From positions 104,268 to 168,267 of the forward strand of contig NZ_ATVT01000009.1 in assembly GCF_000420865.1 (NCBI RefSeq): a DNA stretch of 64,000 nucleotides, read 5' to 3'. This document shows, one piece after another, positions 50,530-59,725 of this stretch (the stretch's first letter is position 1; every line of letters starts with the position of its first letter). A model generated the notes under the pieces. The model made no database searches. It was not told the DNA's origin and worked only from the letters and a program-made list of their open reading frames with translations. The translations under genes and the position numbers were made by a program. This stretch comes from Butyrivibrio sp. XPD2006 (GTDB taxonomy: Bacteria > Bacillota > Clostridia > Lachnospirales > Lachnospiraceae).

Positions 50530-50557
50530 AAAATGGCAGCCCACCGGCTGCCATTTT
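50530..50557. terminator. Terminator after the glycerophosphodiesterase
   Basis: Perfect 12-bp stem AAAATGGCAGCC / GGCTGCCATTTT with a 4-nt loop. It works in both directions on paper and separates the convergent genes. Confidence 0.88.
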
Positions 50558-50586
50558 CTATACATGATAATGATCCAAACTGTCGT

Positions 50587-51087
50587 TCAACCTGCCTTTT
50601 TCAATCCGTAAACCACGTTATAAGCCTGCGATCTTGCCATCTTCTCAGCACCGGTGCGGAGCTTCTTGATCAGGCATGTGATAGTTGCTGAAATAGCAAT
50701 GCCTGCAAGTGATACAACAGCCCCGAGAGCGCCGCCTCCGAGCGCTGCGCATGTGATTAGGACGATGACATCAAACAGCGCACAGATAAGTGCGAAGATG
50801 TTAAGTGCTGTAAATGAACCTGCCAGAGGATGTGTAGTTGCCACCATAACACAGAACAGTGACAGCAGTACGCCGTTGGCAATGAACATAATACCGTGAG
50901 TGATACCAAAGAACAGAAGGCTTGATGAACCGCCGAATAAGCTGTAGCCGTTTGTCAGCCTTATCGCGCTTCCTATTATCATTGTGCTGCCCAGAACCAT
51001 CATTCCGATTCCCAATATGATGGTGGCCAGCGCCAGATCAGAAACACAGTCAATTAAACGAATCTTATTATTTTTATAATTTCTCAT
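50587..51087 (-). CDS. Four-helix membrane protein of unknown function
   Basis: 166 residues with four hydrophobic segments: LALATIILGIGMMVLGSTMI, LLFFGITHGIMFIANGVLLS, LNIFALICALFDVIVLITCA and GAVVSLAGIAISATITCLI; the C-terminal 25 residues are basic and cytosolic. No family recognised. ATG with GGAG at an 8-nt spacing. Convergent with the glycerophosphodiesterase gene. Confidence 0.75.
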   Translation of the reverse strand: MRNYKNNKIRLIDCVSDLALATIILGIGMMVLGSTMIIGSAIRLTNGYSLFGGSSSLLFFGITHGIMFIANGVLLSLFCVMVATTHPLAGSFTALNIFALICALFDVIVLITCAALGGGALGAVVSLAGIAISATITCLIKKLRTGAEKMARSQAYNVVYGLKKAG

Positions 51088-51425
51088 ACCTCATTCTCCA
51101 TTTTCTTCTCGATTCCAATCGAGAGTTGAAATCTCTTTTTCCAACAAAATTCCCAACACATTCACAAATAATACAAGATTTAGTATACGCGCAATAATGT
51201 ACGAAAACGATTAAGAAACCATAAAATAAACGAAAAGAAATAATAACAGTTTATAAACAATTGGAAACTTGCCACCACAATATCTGCAATTAAATACCGA
51301 AATTTCCTGCGTTTTCGGAAACTAAGAACACAAATTTTTCAAAAAAAAGACAAAAAAAGTTCACAATATGATTATTGGTATGATGGGTCGTTTTTTATAA
51401 TTATTCGTATGAGGGGTGACTTTAT
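51088..51425. promoter_or_regulatory. AT-rich intergenic region with duplicated leader (copy 1)
   Basis: The left part is very AT-rich and should hold the promoter of the minus-strand membrane protein. From 51360 to 51420 runs a 61-bp block that is nearly identical to 59375-59435. It contains TATAAT with a TTATTG 18 nt upstream (candidate sigma-A promoter) and ends in the GAGGGGTGA ribosome site of the small gene that follows. Confidence 0.6.
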
Positions 51426-51656
51426 ATGAAAGTGGACGATTCATTGAATGATTACAATCAGAATGTAAACAAAAAAAAGGGCACCTTTGTCGTAAAGATT
51501 GAGTTTTGTCAACATGGTACCTGGCAAGGTCAAGTGATCTGGGCCGAGGAAAACCGGACTGAGAGGTTCAGGAGCGCACTTGAACTGCTGCGTCTTATGG
51601 ACGAAGCCATGGCAAGCGGAGCACAGGTACAGGTTGATGAGGCAAAAACATCTTAA
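51426..51656 (+). CDS. Small conserved protein paired with the giant adhesin (copy 1)
   Basis: 76 residues. Core KKGTFVVKIEFCQHGTWQGQ then VIWAEENRTERFRSALELLR and LMDEAMASG. No signal peptide or cysteine cluster. The same protein precedes the second adhesin (59442-59672), about 90% identical in the core, with 49 and 53 bp to the adhesin start. The fixed pairing suggests a joint role (export, assembly or expression of the adhesin). Function not known. Confidence 0.82.
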   Translation: MKVDDSLNDYNQNVNKKKGTFVVKIEFCQHGTWQGQVIWAEENRTERFRSALELLRLMDEAMASGAQVQVDEAKTS

Positions 51657-51705
51657 AGTTAACTAATTCTTCTAGTAATAGTTTCTTAAGAGGAGGTAAT
51701 TAACT

Positions 51706-54700
51706 ATGTTACGTAAGTGGAACAGATTTCTGGCATTTCTACTGGCATTCGCACTTGTAATAACTACGTTCGGTAGTGATTTTGCAAGCGCCAAGGTTTA
51801 CGCCGTAGATGGAGTCGAGGACGTGGAACCTGAGGGGAACCCGGAGCCTGAAGAGGTTGTGGTACCCGAAGAACCAGAAGAACCCGAAGAACCAGAAGAA
51901 CCCGAAGAGCCTGAAGAAGCTGCAGATCCTGAAGAGAGCAGAATCTCCGAGCTTTCTTTTGCTGAGGAAACTCCGGGTGCGCCTGTTGAAGAGGGTTCCG
52001 GCGATGATACTGTAAAGGCTGAGCCTACAGAAGAGGTTGTTGCAGAACCTGCAGCAGGCTCTGATGAAGCTGCGAAGGCTGTTGAGGGAGAGACTCCTGT
52101 AGAAGAGGAGGAAAAAGAGATTGAAGAGACTCCTGAGGAAGAAGAGCCCGCAGAAGATGAAGATGAAACCGAGAAGAAACTCGTTACTGTAACATACAAG
52201 GCTACAGAAGGTGGTAGCGTAACAGTTGATTCTGAAGAAATCGATGTAAATGCAGAAGATGCTGCTTTTGAAGGATCTGAAGCTCAGGCTGATGAAGGCT
52301 ATGTATTCATCAACTGGACAAATGCAGATGGCGAGGAAGTATCAACCGACGCTAAATTTGTTCCCGATCTTCTTGAGGAAGACGCTGAGTTCACAGCTGT
52401 ATTTGAGGCAGCTGAGGCTGAGGAAGATGAAGAAGATATCGTTGTTACTTATGTAGCAGGCGAAGGCGGAACAGTATCTGTGGAAAAAGAGACACTGGAT
52501 CCCGATGATGAGGAAGCAAAACTTGAAGGTTCTACAGCGAAAGCTGATGAGGGCTTTAAATTTGTTGCCTGGGTAGATGAGAATGGCGAGACTGTGTCTG
52601 AGGATGCAACCTTTGTTCCTTCTGATATTACAGAGAGCACTACCTTCAAGGCTGAGTTTGAAGAAGCTGTTGTAGAGAAGATCGTCAAGGTTACTTATAA
52701 AGTAACTAAGGGCGGAAGACTTACAAAGTACCTTGAGAAGATCGACCTTAATGATCCCGATGCTAAGTTTGAGGGTTCAGAGGCAATCGCGCTCTTTAAG
52801 GAATACACATTTGATAACTGGACAGACGAAGATGGCACGATTGTATCAGAGGAAAGCTTGTTTGTTCCTTCTGACATCACAGAAGATGCTGTTTTCACAG
52901 CTAATTTCAAGGCTTCTGACGACATAGAAGTAACAATGCCTGCTTTGTCAGTACCTAATATCCACGAGGGTGGACTGGTTGTTTCTATCGATGCTGAAGT
53001 AGGAACATTCCCTCTTGGAACAGAAGTAAGTGTAAGTGCTATAAGTGATGACCAGGCTGTTGCAACTGCTGAGAAAGCTCTTGGAGAGGGCAATGTCAGC
53101 GCAGCTAAGGGTGTTGATATCTCTTTTATCTACGAAGGTGAGTCAATCCAGCCTGCAGATGAAAAAGACGTTCATGTAAAGATTACACTTGATGAAGAGA
53201 TTGAAGGTGATAGCTTCTCACTTGTTCATGAGCATGATGGCGAAGCTGAGACTATTGATGGTGCTTCTGTAGACGCTGGCGGAGCAGAGTTTGATTCAAA
53301 TGAGTTCTCAGTTTATGTAGTTGCCGGCGAACGCAATCCTGACAACCGTATCAAGGTTGTATTCAAGAATGGTACATCAGAAGTTGCTTCAATGTATGTT
53401 AAGCAGGCTGACATTGCTGAGCACCTTGATACTGTAGTCTATGATCCCGGAGTAGGTAATCTTGAACCTGGCGTTATCTTCAAGGGATGGACTGAGAATA
53501 AAGATTATTCTGCTTCTGAGGAAGATCTTGATGCTGCGCTCAATATTGATGACATACGTAATGCGGTAACAGAGCAGCTTGCAACAGTTCCGGAAAAAGA
53601 TGCCGATGAAGAAGGCGGAATTACATTAACATATTATGCTATGTTCCTTAAGCAGTATGTTGTTACTTATATTGATGAAGGTATGTCTTCCGATGAGTCA
53701 AATAAAGTTGTTCTTGGTCAGGGAGAGGTATATTTCAGAGCAGATGAAGAAGACACTGAAAGTGGCGTGGAATATACAGTAAATATGTCCTACACACCTG
53801 TTGATGAAGAGCACAACTTCGAAGGATGGACATTACACCTTGATGAAGGCGAAGATGACAATATTGTATCTGCACATGATGCAAATACTATATTTAAGAA
53901 TGAGGATGTTATCAAGATTAAAGGTAATGTAACATTCTCAGTTAATTCACCTGAAGGTCACTGGCTTGTATTTGTTGAGAAACTTAATGAAAAAGACAAA
54001 GGTGCCACATATGTAGCTCCTGCGTTCATTAAGAAAGGTGAAAAAACTTCAGAGCCTACTATCGAGATGATCAGACATGGTTATACATTTGATGGCTGGT
54101 ATCTCGCACAGGAAGAAGATGAAAAAGGAAATCCCAAGAGGGATGAAAAAGGTAACGTTATCCTTGGCGAAAAGTTTGTATTCAAAACAACTATTACTAA
54201 GACAACAAGAGTATATGCTAAATGGAAACCAAATGATGATGCTGAATATACAGTTATCATTTGGACTCAGAATGTAAAGCGTGACGGATACGACCTTAAG
54301 GAAGTTGTTCATGCAAAAGGTACCGTTGATGCGGCAATTCCTTATGAGTTTGTTGACTATGATGACGAGGATTATGTAAAAGTTACTAATGCAACGGATC
54401 CTGAAAAGGAAGAGCAGCATTATATCGGTTTCTTCTTCAATCCTGAGAAGACTGAAGGAAATAAGGAAGATATCGACTATGAAGCTCCGGGAAAAGACCC
54501 TTTGAAGAGTACTACAATTTCTCCGGAAGAAGATTCAGTTCTTAATCTTTACTTTGATAGAATTGAGTACAGACTTAAGTTCTACTTTGCAAGACAAAGT
54601 GGTAACAGTTATACTACCGCTGAGAATTCCAATGCTTACAGTGGTAATGATGTTTGGGGCGTTGCTACATGGCATAATCGTTCATACAGCGCACCTCCCA

Positions 54701-57700
54701 CATATAATGGCGATACTCTTTCAGAACCGGTTGGGAATTACACCGGACATTACTTCTATATTGATGCTTATTATGGGCAGAATATTGAAGATAAGTGGCC
54801 TTCCTATGACGATATATCAAGTGATGGACAAGGACTTGAAGCTGTCAGCTTTGTTATGATGAACGGAACCGAGCTGAAGAAAGAGGCAAATCCTTCCGGA
54901 GCGGGAACCGGAAGAGGATCTGATACTGTTAAGGGTGTCATAAGTATTCTGGATGAAAAGATTCTTGGTAAGACCAACAAGAAGAACGATAATTACCTTA
55001 TTGTTCGTTTCAATTCTTACTATGCATGGAAATATCATATCTGGTATGAGTTCGATGCGACAGATCCTTCAATTCCGGCTGATGCTAAGAAGGATACAGT
55101 TAACGGCGTGACGTATTACCAAAAAGAAGTGATGGATGTACGTTCGTCCAACACAAAAGTAGCTCAGCAGAATGCACCACAGCATACAGGTTATATTGTA
55201 GTTGCAGATTCTAGTAAAAAAGCAATCGGCTATGATGATAGATGGAATCCGATTACCGGTAATGAGACAGACAGTCCATGGACTACAAGGGAAAGTGGTA
55301 CCACATATTATCACCTGAGCTATCTGTATAAACGCGAGGGTTATAAAGTAACGTATATGGATGGTAAATATGTCTATGGAAACAGACAGCCTGTAGACAA
55401 CAGTGCAAATGTTATCGGTGAGAGTGCTACAATCGGTCAGGGAGTAGAAATACCTGAATCTGTAGGTGAATATGTCCCTGAAAACATACCTGAAGGTTTT
55501 GTATTTGATGGCTGGTACACCGATGCCACATGTAATACAAAATATGACTTTACCGGAAAGACAATGCCTGTTGGTGGTATAAGAGTTTATGCAGGCTGGC
55601 ATCAGATTCAGTACAGAGTATTCCTTCATCCCAATGCTGGAACAGATGAAACTCTTGATTGGGGAAGTGAAGACCAGGCAATGAACTTCCGTGCTACTTA
55701 TGGTGGTAAGATCAGCGTTCCCTCCGGAATAAGGGATGGATATGTATTTGTTGGCTGGTACACAGATTACAACGCAGCAGACAAAACATATAGCGGATTC
55801 TTCAATGCTGACGCCTTTACTTTCAATGAAAGAGATAGGGCAGATAAGTATCTTGCATATGATAAGAGCAGCCACTTAACCGATAAAATGAATAAGTGGG
55901 GCGAGATTTACGCTGAATATTCCAATTCTGATGTAGACAGAGATTGGATCACTAAGGAGTTCAACCTCTACGCTAAGTGGAGAAAAGTATTTGACGGCGC
56001 TGACGGAATCAATGTTAAGTATGATGTTAACGGATCCTCTTCACCTGCTCCTGTAGATACAAACCTTTATGTTGATCAGGCAGATGCAGTAGCAATGCCG
56101 GCAGTTACAGCTCCTAGCACTAAGCAGAGATTCGCATACTGGGTAATGCAGAAATGGGATGAGGCTGAAAACAAGTATGTAGATGCATACTCTGACGATG
56201 GCAATCTTATCACTTGCAACCCGGGAGAGAAGTTCACAGTAGTGGGTGACTTTGCCCATAAAGAACTTAAGGAAGGCACAACAGACGAATATACATATAC
56301 TGTTCAGCTTAGAGCAGAGTATGTTGATATCGGCGAGCCGACTCCTACGTTTATTCCATGGTTCTATAACAATGGAACAAAGGCTTTCCACGTTGATACA
56401 CTTGAGTCTGAATCAATTGAGGAAAGCTCACTTGAGATAAATGCTGCAGTTGATATCCAGCCAGCACCTACCGGTGTTGAAGGACGTGAAAATGATAAGT
56501 TCCTTGGATGGGCTAAGGTTGACATGGGCGACACCGCTGCTAAAGCTCAGGCATTCATGGATCACGGACAATGGACTCAGAGTCTTAGCGCAAGTAACTT
56601 TATCTACTACAACGACGGTAAGTTCTACTCTGATTCGACATTCAGTACCGAAGCAACCAGAGTAGCTGCAGATGAAGCAACTCCTTACCAGGCACTGTTC
56701 GCAGTATGGGAAAAGACATATCAGGTTAAATTCGAGCTTGTTGATGATCCAAGACTTGCTGATGATCCTGATCCATACACAGGTCTTTCAGATGGTGACA
56801 CTCAGCCACTCGAGAGACGGCCTGCAGAGGTAGTAGGTCATACATTTGACGGCTGGTACGCTTCAGAAGCTGATTTCGGTGATGAGACCAAGAAGATCAC
56901 TAGTGTTACTATCGATGGCGCAGATGTGACCGTTTATGGACACTACATTGCTGAATCTTATGGATACACTGTTAAACACGTAGAGAAAGGCAAACCAGAA
57001 AATGAGCTTGCTGATCCTGATACAGGATCAATGGATTACGGAGAGAGCCTTGTTGCAGCTAACTTCATTAAGGCTGATGGTACAATCCCCGGCTTTTCAT
57101 ATGACAGTCCATCAGCTGATAGCATCACAATTTCAGACGTTGAAGCAAATAATGTAATAACACTGTACTACACAAAGATTAATACGCTTTCTTACACAGT
57201 AAACTACTATTTGAGAGGCGAAGAAGGCACAGCAGCTAAACCGCTTGCAGTTCCTGATGTAGTAGATGGCCAGACATTTGGAGATACTGTTTATGTAAAT
57301 CCAAATGAAGAAAAAGAAGCTGAGATTCTTGTAAATTATAATCGTGAGGCAGTTGACCTTCCTGTAGAACTTGAAATAGGACTTGAAGACAATCATGTTG
57401 ATTTCTACTACGTTCCAAGAACTGACTTCGAGTACACGGTTCACTACTACGAGAAGGTAGATGGAGTAGAAACTACAAACAAGGTAGCAGAAGACAAGCC
57501 CGAAACCGGCAAGACCTACGGTAAATCCTACACAGAATATGCTCCTGAAGTTGAGGGCTTCACAGTAGATGGTGACGCAAGTCAGACATTTACACTCGAT
57601 GTAAACAAGAAAGAGATAATATTCTACTATGTTGTCAGCACAGAATATAGCTATATTGTTAAGTACTTACGCTCCGATATAGAAGAAGAGACCACTGTAG

Positions 57701-59214
57701 CAAATACTAAGTCAGTTCCAAACGTTGCATACAAGAGCACTCATACTGAAAATGCATTGGATCTGTATGATAAAGGATATGTTCTTGATACAGCAAAGAG
57801 CCGGGCTACGCAGACCATTACAATTTCTCTTAATCAGGAAGAGAACGTATTAATCTTCTACTACCTGCCTCGTACAGACTTAACTTACACTGTTCATTAC
57901 TATGAGGTTGGTAAGACTGATCCTCTTATTCCTGATGAGGTAGTTAAGAACCTTACATTAGGAGCTGATATCAAAGAGAATGCTGTAACAATTCCGGGAT
58001 TTGTAGCGGTTGAGCCTACATCCTATAGCGGAAAAGTTCAGGTGGTAAACGAAGACATCATCTTCTACTACACAAGAAGAAACGATCTTAGCTACGTAGT
58101 ACACTACTATGAGGAGAATACTACAAACAGAGTTGCTGAAGATAAGATAGTTGAGAATCAGACTTATGAAGCAGAAGTAACTGAGCATGCAATAGCTATC
58201 GAAGGTCTCTATGTGGTAGGACCTACAGAAGATACTATTGTGATCCAGGAAGAAGGTAATGAGTTTGTATTCTACTATGCAGAGAAGAAGAACATTACAC
58301 TTAATGCAATAGGCGGATCAACAACCTACAACGGAGAAGATAACAGCGTAGAAGGCTTCTATGTAACAGTAGAGGAAAGCGGATCATTCATTCAGAATCT
58401 CATTGATAGATTTGCTAATTATGTTCAGGCTATCGTGGCAGATGCAGCAGATGTATCTGAGAGAGCAGGAAACAATGAGTTTGTAATTGATGGTGTAACT
58501 TATACTGTTAACGGCGTTACTTCAGGCGCAAGCGGTAGAAACGTAGCTACATATCCGACTTCATTCTCCGGAACACCTCAGATTATGTCAGATGAGGGAG
58601 ATGTAACAGATCGTTTCAATGTAGGTTATAAAAACGCAGAGCTTGTTATCGGTTATGCACCTGTTACAGTACAGGCAATCGGAGGCACCAAGCAATACGG
58701 ACAGCCTGATCCTGCATTGGGAGCTACCGCAACTCCTACAAATCCTAACCTTCAGGCTGAGGTAAATAGTACTGTTAGATATTCGGTTAGCAGAGTTGTT
58801 GGAGAAGATGTTAATCCTGATGGTTACGCAGTAACAGCTACCGGTGGACAGTTCCAGGGTAACTTCGAAGTAACATATCTTCCTGCAGTATTGATCATTA
58901 CACCGGCAACACCTACTCCGACACCTACACCTCCGACACCTACACCGGGACCTGCACCTACACCGGCACCTACTCCTGCACCGGCTCCAGCACCTGCACC
59001 GGCTCCGGTAGCTCCAGCACCTGTAGCAGCAGTTCTCGGAGCAACAAGAGAACCTGAAGCAGCACCTGTAGCAGCAGTTCTCGGAGCAAGAAGAGGCAGA
59101 ACAGAGGATACAGCTAATATTCCTGCAAGAGTTATTGCGGTTATCATCGCAGCAGCAGTAGCAGCAACAGTTCTTTTTACAAAGAAGAAAGACGAAGATG
59201 AAGAGGAAGCATAA
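51706..59214 (+). CDS. Giant repeat-rich surface adhesin (2502 residues)
   Basis: N-terminal signal peptide (LRKWNRFLAFLLAFALVITT, cut near residues 28-34), then an acidic Pro-Glu repeat region to about residue 150. Three bacterial-repeat modules of about 78 residues (160-403), a beta domain (410-540), InlB-type Listeria-Bacteroides repeats with FDGWY/VGWYTD motifs (about 795, 1266, 1346), six MucBP-like repeats with YTVHYYE...IFYY ends (about 1730-2195), two MBG-like modules, a Pro-Thr-Ala stalk and a C-terminal membrane helix with KKKDEDEEEA tail. No LPXTG-type sorting motif. RBS AGGAGG. Expected on the cell surface, binding mucin or other cells. Confidence 0.9.
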   Translation: MLRKWNRFLAFLLAFALVITTFGSDFASAKVYAVDGVEDVEPEGNPEPEEVVVPEEPEEPEEPEEPEEPEEAADPEESRISELSFAEETPGAPVEEGSGDDTVKAEPTEEVVAEPAAGSDEAAKAVEGETPVEEEEKEIEETPEEEEPAEDEDETEKKLVTVTYKATEGGSVTVDSEEIDVNAEDAAFEGSEAQADEGYVFINWTNADGEEVSTDAKFVPDLLEEDAEFTAVFEAAEAEEDEEDIVVTYVAGEGGTVSVEKETLDPDDEEAKLEGSTAKADEGFKFVAWVDENGETVSEDATFVPSDITESTTFKAEFEEAVVEKIVKVTYKVTKGGRLTKYLEKIDLNDPDAKFEGSEAIALFKEYTFDNWTDEDGTIVSEESLFVPSDITEDAVFTANFKASDDIEVTMPALSVPNIHEGGLVVSIDAEVGTFPLGTEVSVSAISDDQAVATAEKALGEGNVSAAKGVDISFIYEGESIQPADEKDVHVKITLDEEIEGDSFSLVHEHDGEAETIDGASVDAGGAEFDSNEFSVYVVAGERNPDNRIKVVFKNGTSEVASMYVKQADIAEHLDTVVYDPGVGNLEPGVIFKGWTENKDYSASEEDLDAALNIDDIRNAVTEQLATVPEKDADEEGGITLTYYAMFLKQYVVTYIDEGMSSDESNKVVLGQGEVYFRADEEDTESGVEYTVNMSYTPVDEEHNFEGWTLHLDEGEDDNIVSAHDANTIFKNEDVIKIKGNVTFSVNSPEGHWLVFVEKLNEKDKGATYVAPAFIKKGEKTSEPTIEMIRHGYTFDGWYLAQEEDEKGNPKRDEKGNVILGEKFVFKTTITKTTRVYAKWKPNDDAEYTVIIWTQNVKRDGYDLKEVVHAKGTVDAAIPYEFVDYDDEDYVKVTNATDPEKEEQHYIGFFFNPEKTEGNKEDIDYEAPGKDPLKSTTISPEEDSVLNLYFDRIEYRLKFYFARQSGNSYTTAENSNAYSGNDVWGVATWHNRSYSAPPTYNGDTLSEPVGNYTGHYFYIDAYYGQNIEDKWPSYDDISSDGQGLEAVSFVMMNGTELKKEANPSGAGTGRGSDTVKGVISILDEKILGKTNKKNDNYLIVRFNSYYAWKYHIWYEFDATDPSIPADAKKDTVNGVTYYQKEVMDVRSSNTKVAQQNAPQHTGYIVVADSSKKAIGYDDRWNPITGNETDSPWTTRESGTTYYHLSYLYKREGYKVTYMDGKYVYGNRQPVDNSANVIGESATIGQGVEIPESVGEYVPENIPEGFVFDGWYTDATCNTKYDFTGKTMPVGGIRVYAGWHQIQYRVFLHPNAGTDETLDWGSEDQAMNFRATYGGKISVPSGIRDGYVFVGWYTDYNAADKTYSGFFNADAFTFNERDRADKYLAYDKSSHLTDKMNKWGEIYAEYSNSDVDRDWITKEFNLYAKWRKVFDGADGINVKYDVNGSSSPAPVDTNLYVDQADAVAMPAVTAPSTKQRFAYWVMQKWDEAENKYVDAYSDDGNLITCNPGEKFTVVGDFAHKELKEGTTDEYTYTVQLRAEYVDIGEPTPTFIPWFYNNGTKAFHVDTLESESIEESSLEINAAVDIQPAPTGVEGRENDKFLGWAKVDMGDTAAKAQAFMDHGQWTQSLSASNFIYYNDGKFYSDSTFSTEATRVAADEATPYQALFAVWEKTYQVKFELVDDPRLADDPDPYTGLSDGDTQPLERRPAEVVGHTFDGWYASEADFGDETKKITSVTIDGADVTVYGHYIAESYGYTVKHVEKGKPENELADPDTGSMDYGESLVAANFIKADGTIPGFSYDSPSADSITISDVEANNVITLYYTKINTLSYTVNYYLRGEEGTAAKPLAVPDVVDGQTFGDTVYVNPNEEKEAEILVNYNREAVDLPVELEIGLEDNHVDFYYVPRTDFEYTVHYYEKVDGVETTNKVAEDKPETGKTYGKSYTEYAPEVEGFTVDGDASQTFTLDVNKKEIIFYYVVSTEYSYIVKYLRSDIEEETTVANTKSVPNVAYKSTHTENALDLYDKGYVLDTAKSRATQTITISLNQEENVLIFYYLPRTDLTYTVHYYEVGKTDPLIPDEVVKNLTLGADIKENAVTIPGFVAVEPTSYSGKVQVVNEDIIFYYTRRNDLSYVVHYYEENTTNRVAEDKIVENQTYEAEVTEHAIAIEGLYVVGPTEDTIVIQEEGNEFVFYYAEKKNITLNAIGGSTTYNGEDNSVEGFYVTVEESGSFIQNLIDRFANYVQAIVADAADVSERAGNNEFVIDGVTYTVNGVTSGASGRNVATYPTSFSGTPQIMSDEGDVTDRFNVGYKNAELVIGYAPVTVQAIGGTKQYGQPDPALGATATPTNPNLQAEVNSTVRYSVSRVVGEDVNPDGYAVTATGGQFQGNFEVTYLPAVLIITPATPTPTPTPPTPTPGPAPTPAPTPAPAPAPAPAPVAPAPVAAVLGATREPEAAPVAAVLGARRGRTEDTANIPARVIAVIIAAAVAATVLFTKKKDEDEEEA
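59017..59089 (+). repeat. 28-bp in-frame direct repeat in the adhesin stalk
   Basis: The same 28 bases occur at 59017-59044 and 59062-59089 (45-bp step), encoding APVAAVLGA twice just before the membrane anchor. An in-frame duplication. Confidence 0.8.
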
Positions 59215-59257
59215 AGCATAAGCTAAAAGCTCTTTTCACTCGGGAACTAAAAGAATC

Positions 59258-59291
59258 GGGACCCATGCCGAAAGGTGTGGGTCCTGTTTTT
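59258..59291 (+). terminator. Terminator after the giant adhesin
   Basis: GGACCCATGCC (59259-59269) pairs with GGTGTGGGTCC (59274-59284), a GAAA tetraloop, then TGTTTTT. Confidence 0.9.
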
Positions 59292-59374
59292 GTGAAAAAA
59301 TGTGTTTTATAAAATATTTATAAATAGTATAATGAAATAAAGACACACTTTTTTCACAAATTTAACAAAAAAAA

Positions 59375-59441
59375 TTCACAATATGATTATTGGTATGATG
59401 GGTTGTTTTTTATAATGGTATGCATGAGGGGTGATTTTGCT
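59375..59441 (+). promoter_or_regulatory. Duplicated leader (copy 2)
   Basis: 59375-59435 repeats 51360-51420 with few changes, including the TATAAT and the GAGGGGTGA ribosome site. Supports duplication of a whole promoter-small gene-adhesin unit. Confidence 0.75.
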
Positions 59442-59672
59442 ATGAAAACAAACGATTCAATAAACAATACCAATCATAATATTGACAGGAAAAAGGGCAC
59501 CTTCGTTGTAAAGATCGAGTTCTGGCAGCGTGGTACCTGGCAGGGACAAGTTATCTGGGCCGAAGAGAACCGGACCGAGAGGTTCAGGAGTGCGCTGGAG
59601 CTGATCCGTCTGATGGACGAGGCAATGGCAAGCGGAGCGCAGATACAGGTCGACGAAGCCAAAACATCTTAA
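59442..59672 (+). CDS. Small conserved protein paired with the giant adhesin (copy 2)
   Basis: 76 residues from ATG 59442; an in-frame start at 59403 lies in the repeated leader. Core KKGTFVVKIEFWQRGTWQGQ then VIWAEENRTERFRSALELIR; only a few residues differ from copy 1 and one Cys is replaced by Trp. Same spacing to the following adhesin. Confidence 0.85.
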   Translation: MKTNDSINNTNHNIDRKKGTFVVKIEFWQRGTWQGQVIWAEENRTERFRSALELIRLMDEAMASGAQIQVDEAKTS

Positions 59673-59725
59673 TTTAGCTCATTCTACTATACTAATAGTT
59701 TATCTAATGAGGGAGGTAATATTCT

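Noticed and set aside
51798..52199. Minus-strand Ser/Gly-rich frame opposite the adhesin N-terminus
   Set aside because: Complement of GAA/GAG/CCT-rich codons; low-complexity artefact.
55069..55875. 268-codon minus-strand frame within the giant adhesin
   Set aside because: Shadow of a repetitive gene on the plus strand; no start signals and no recognisable protein features.
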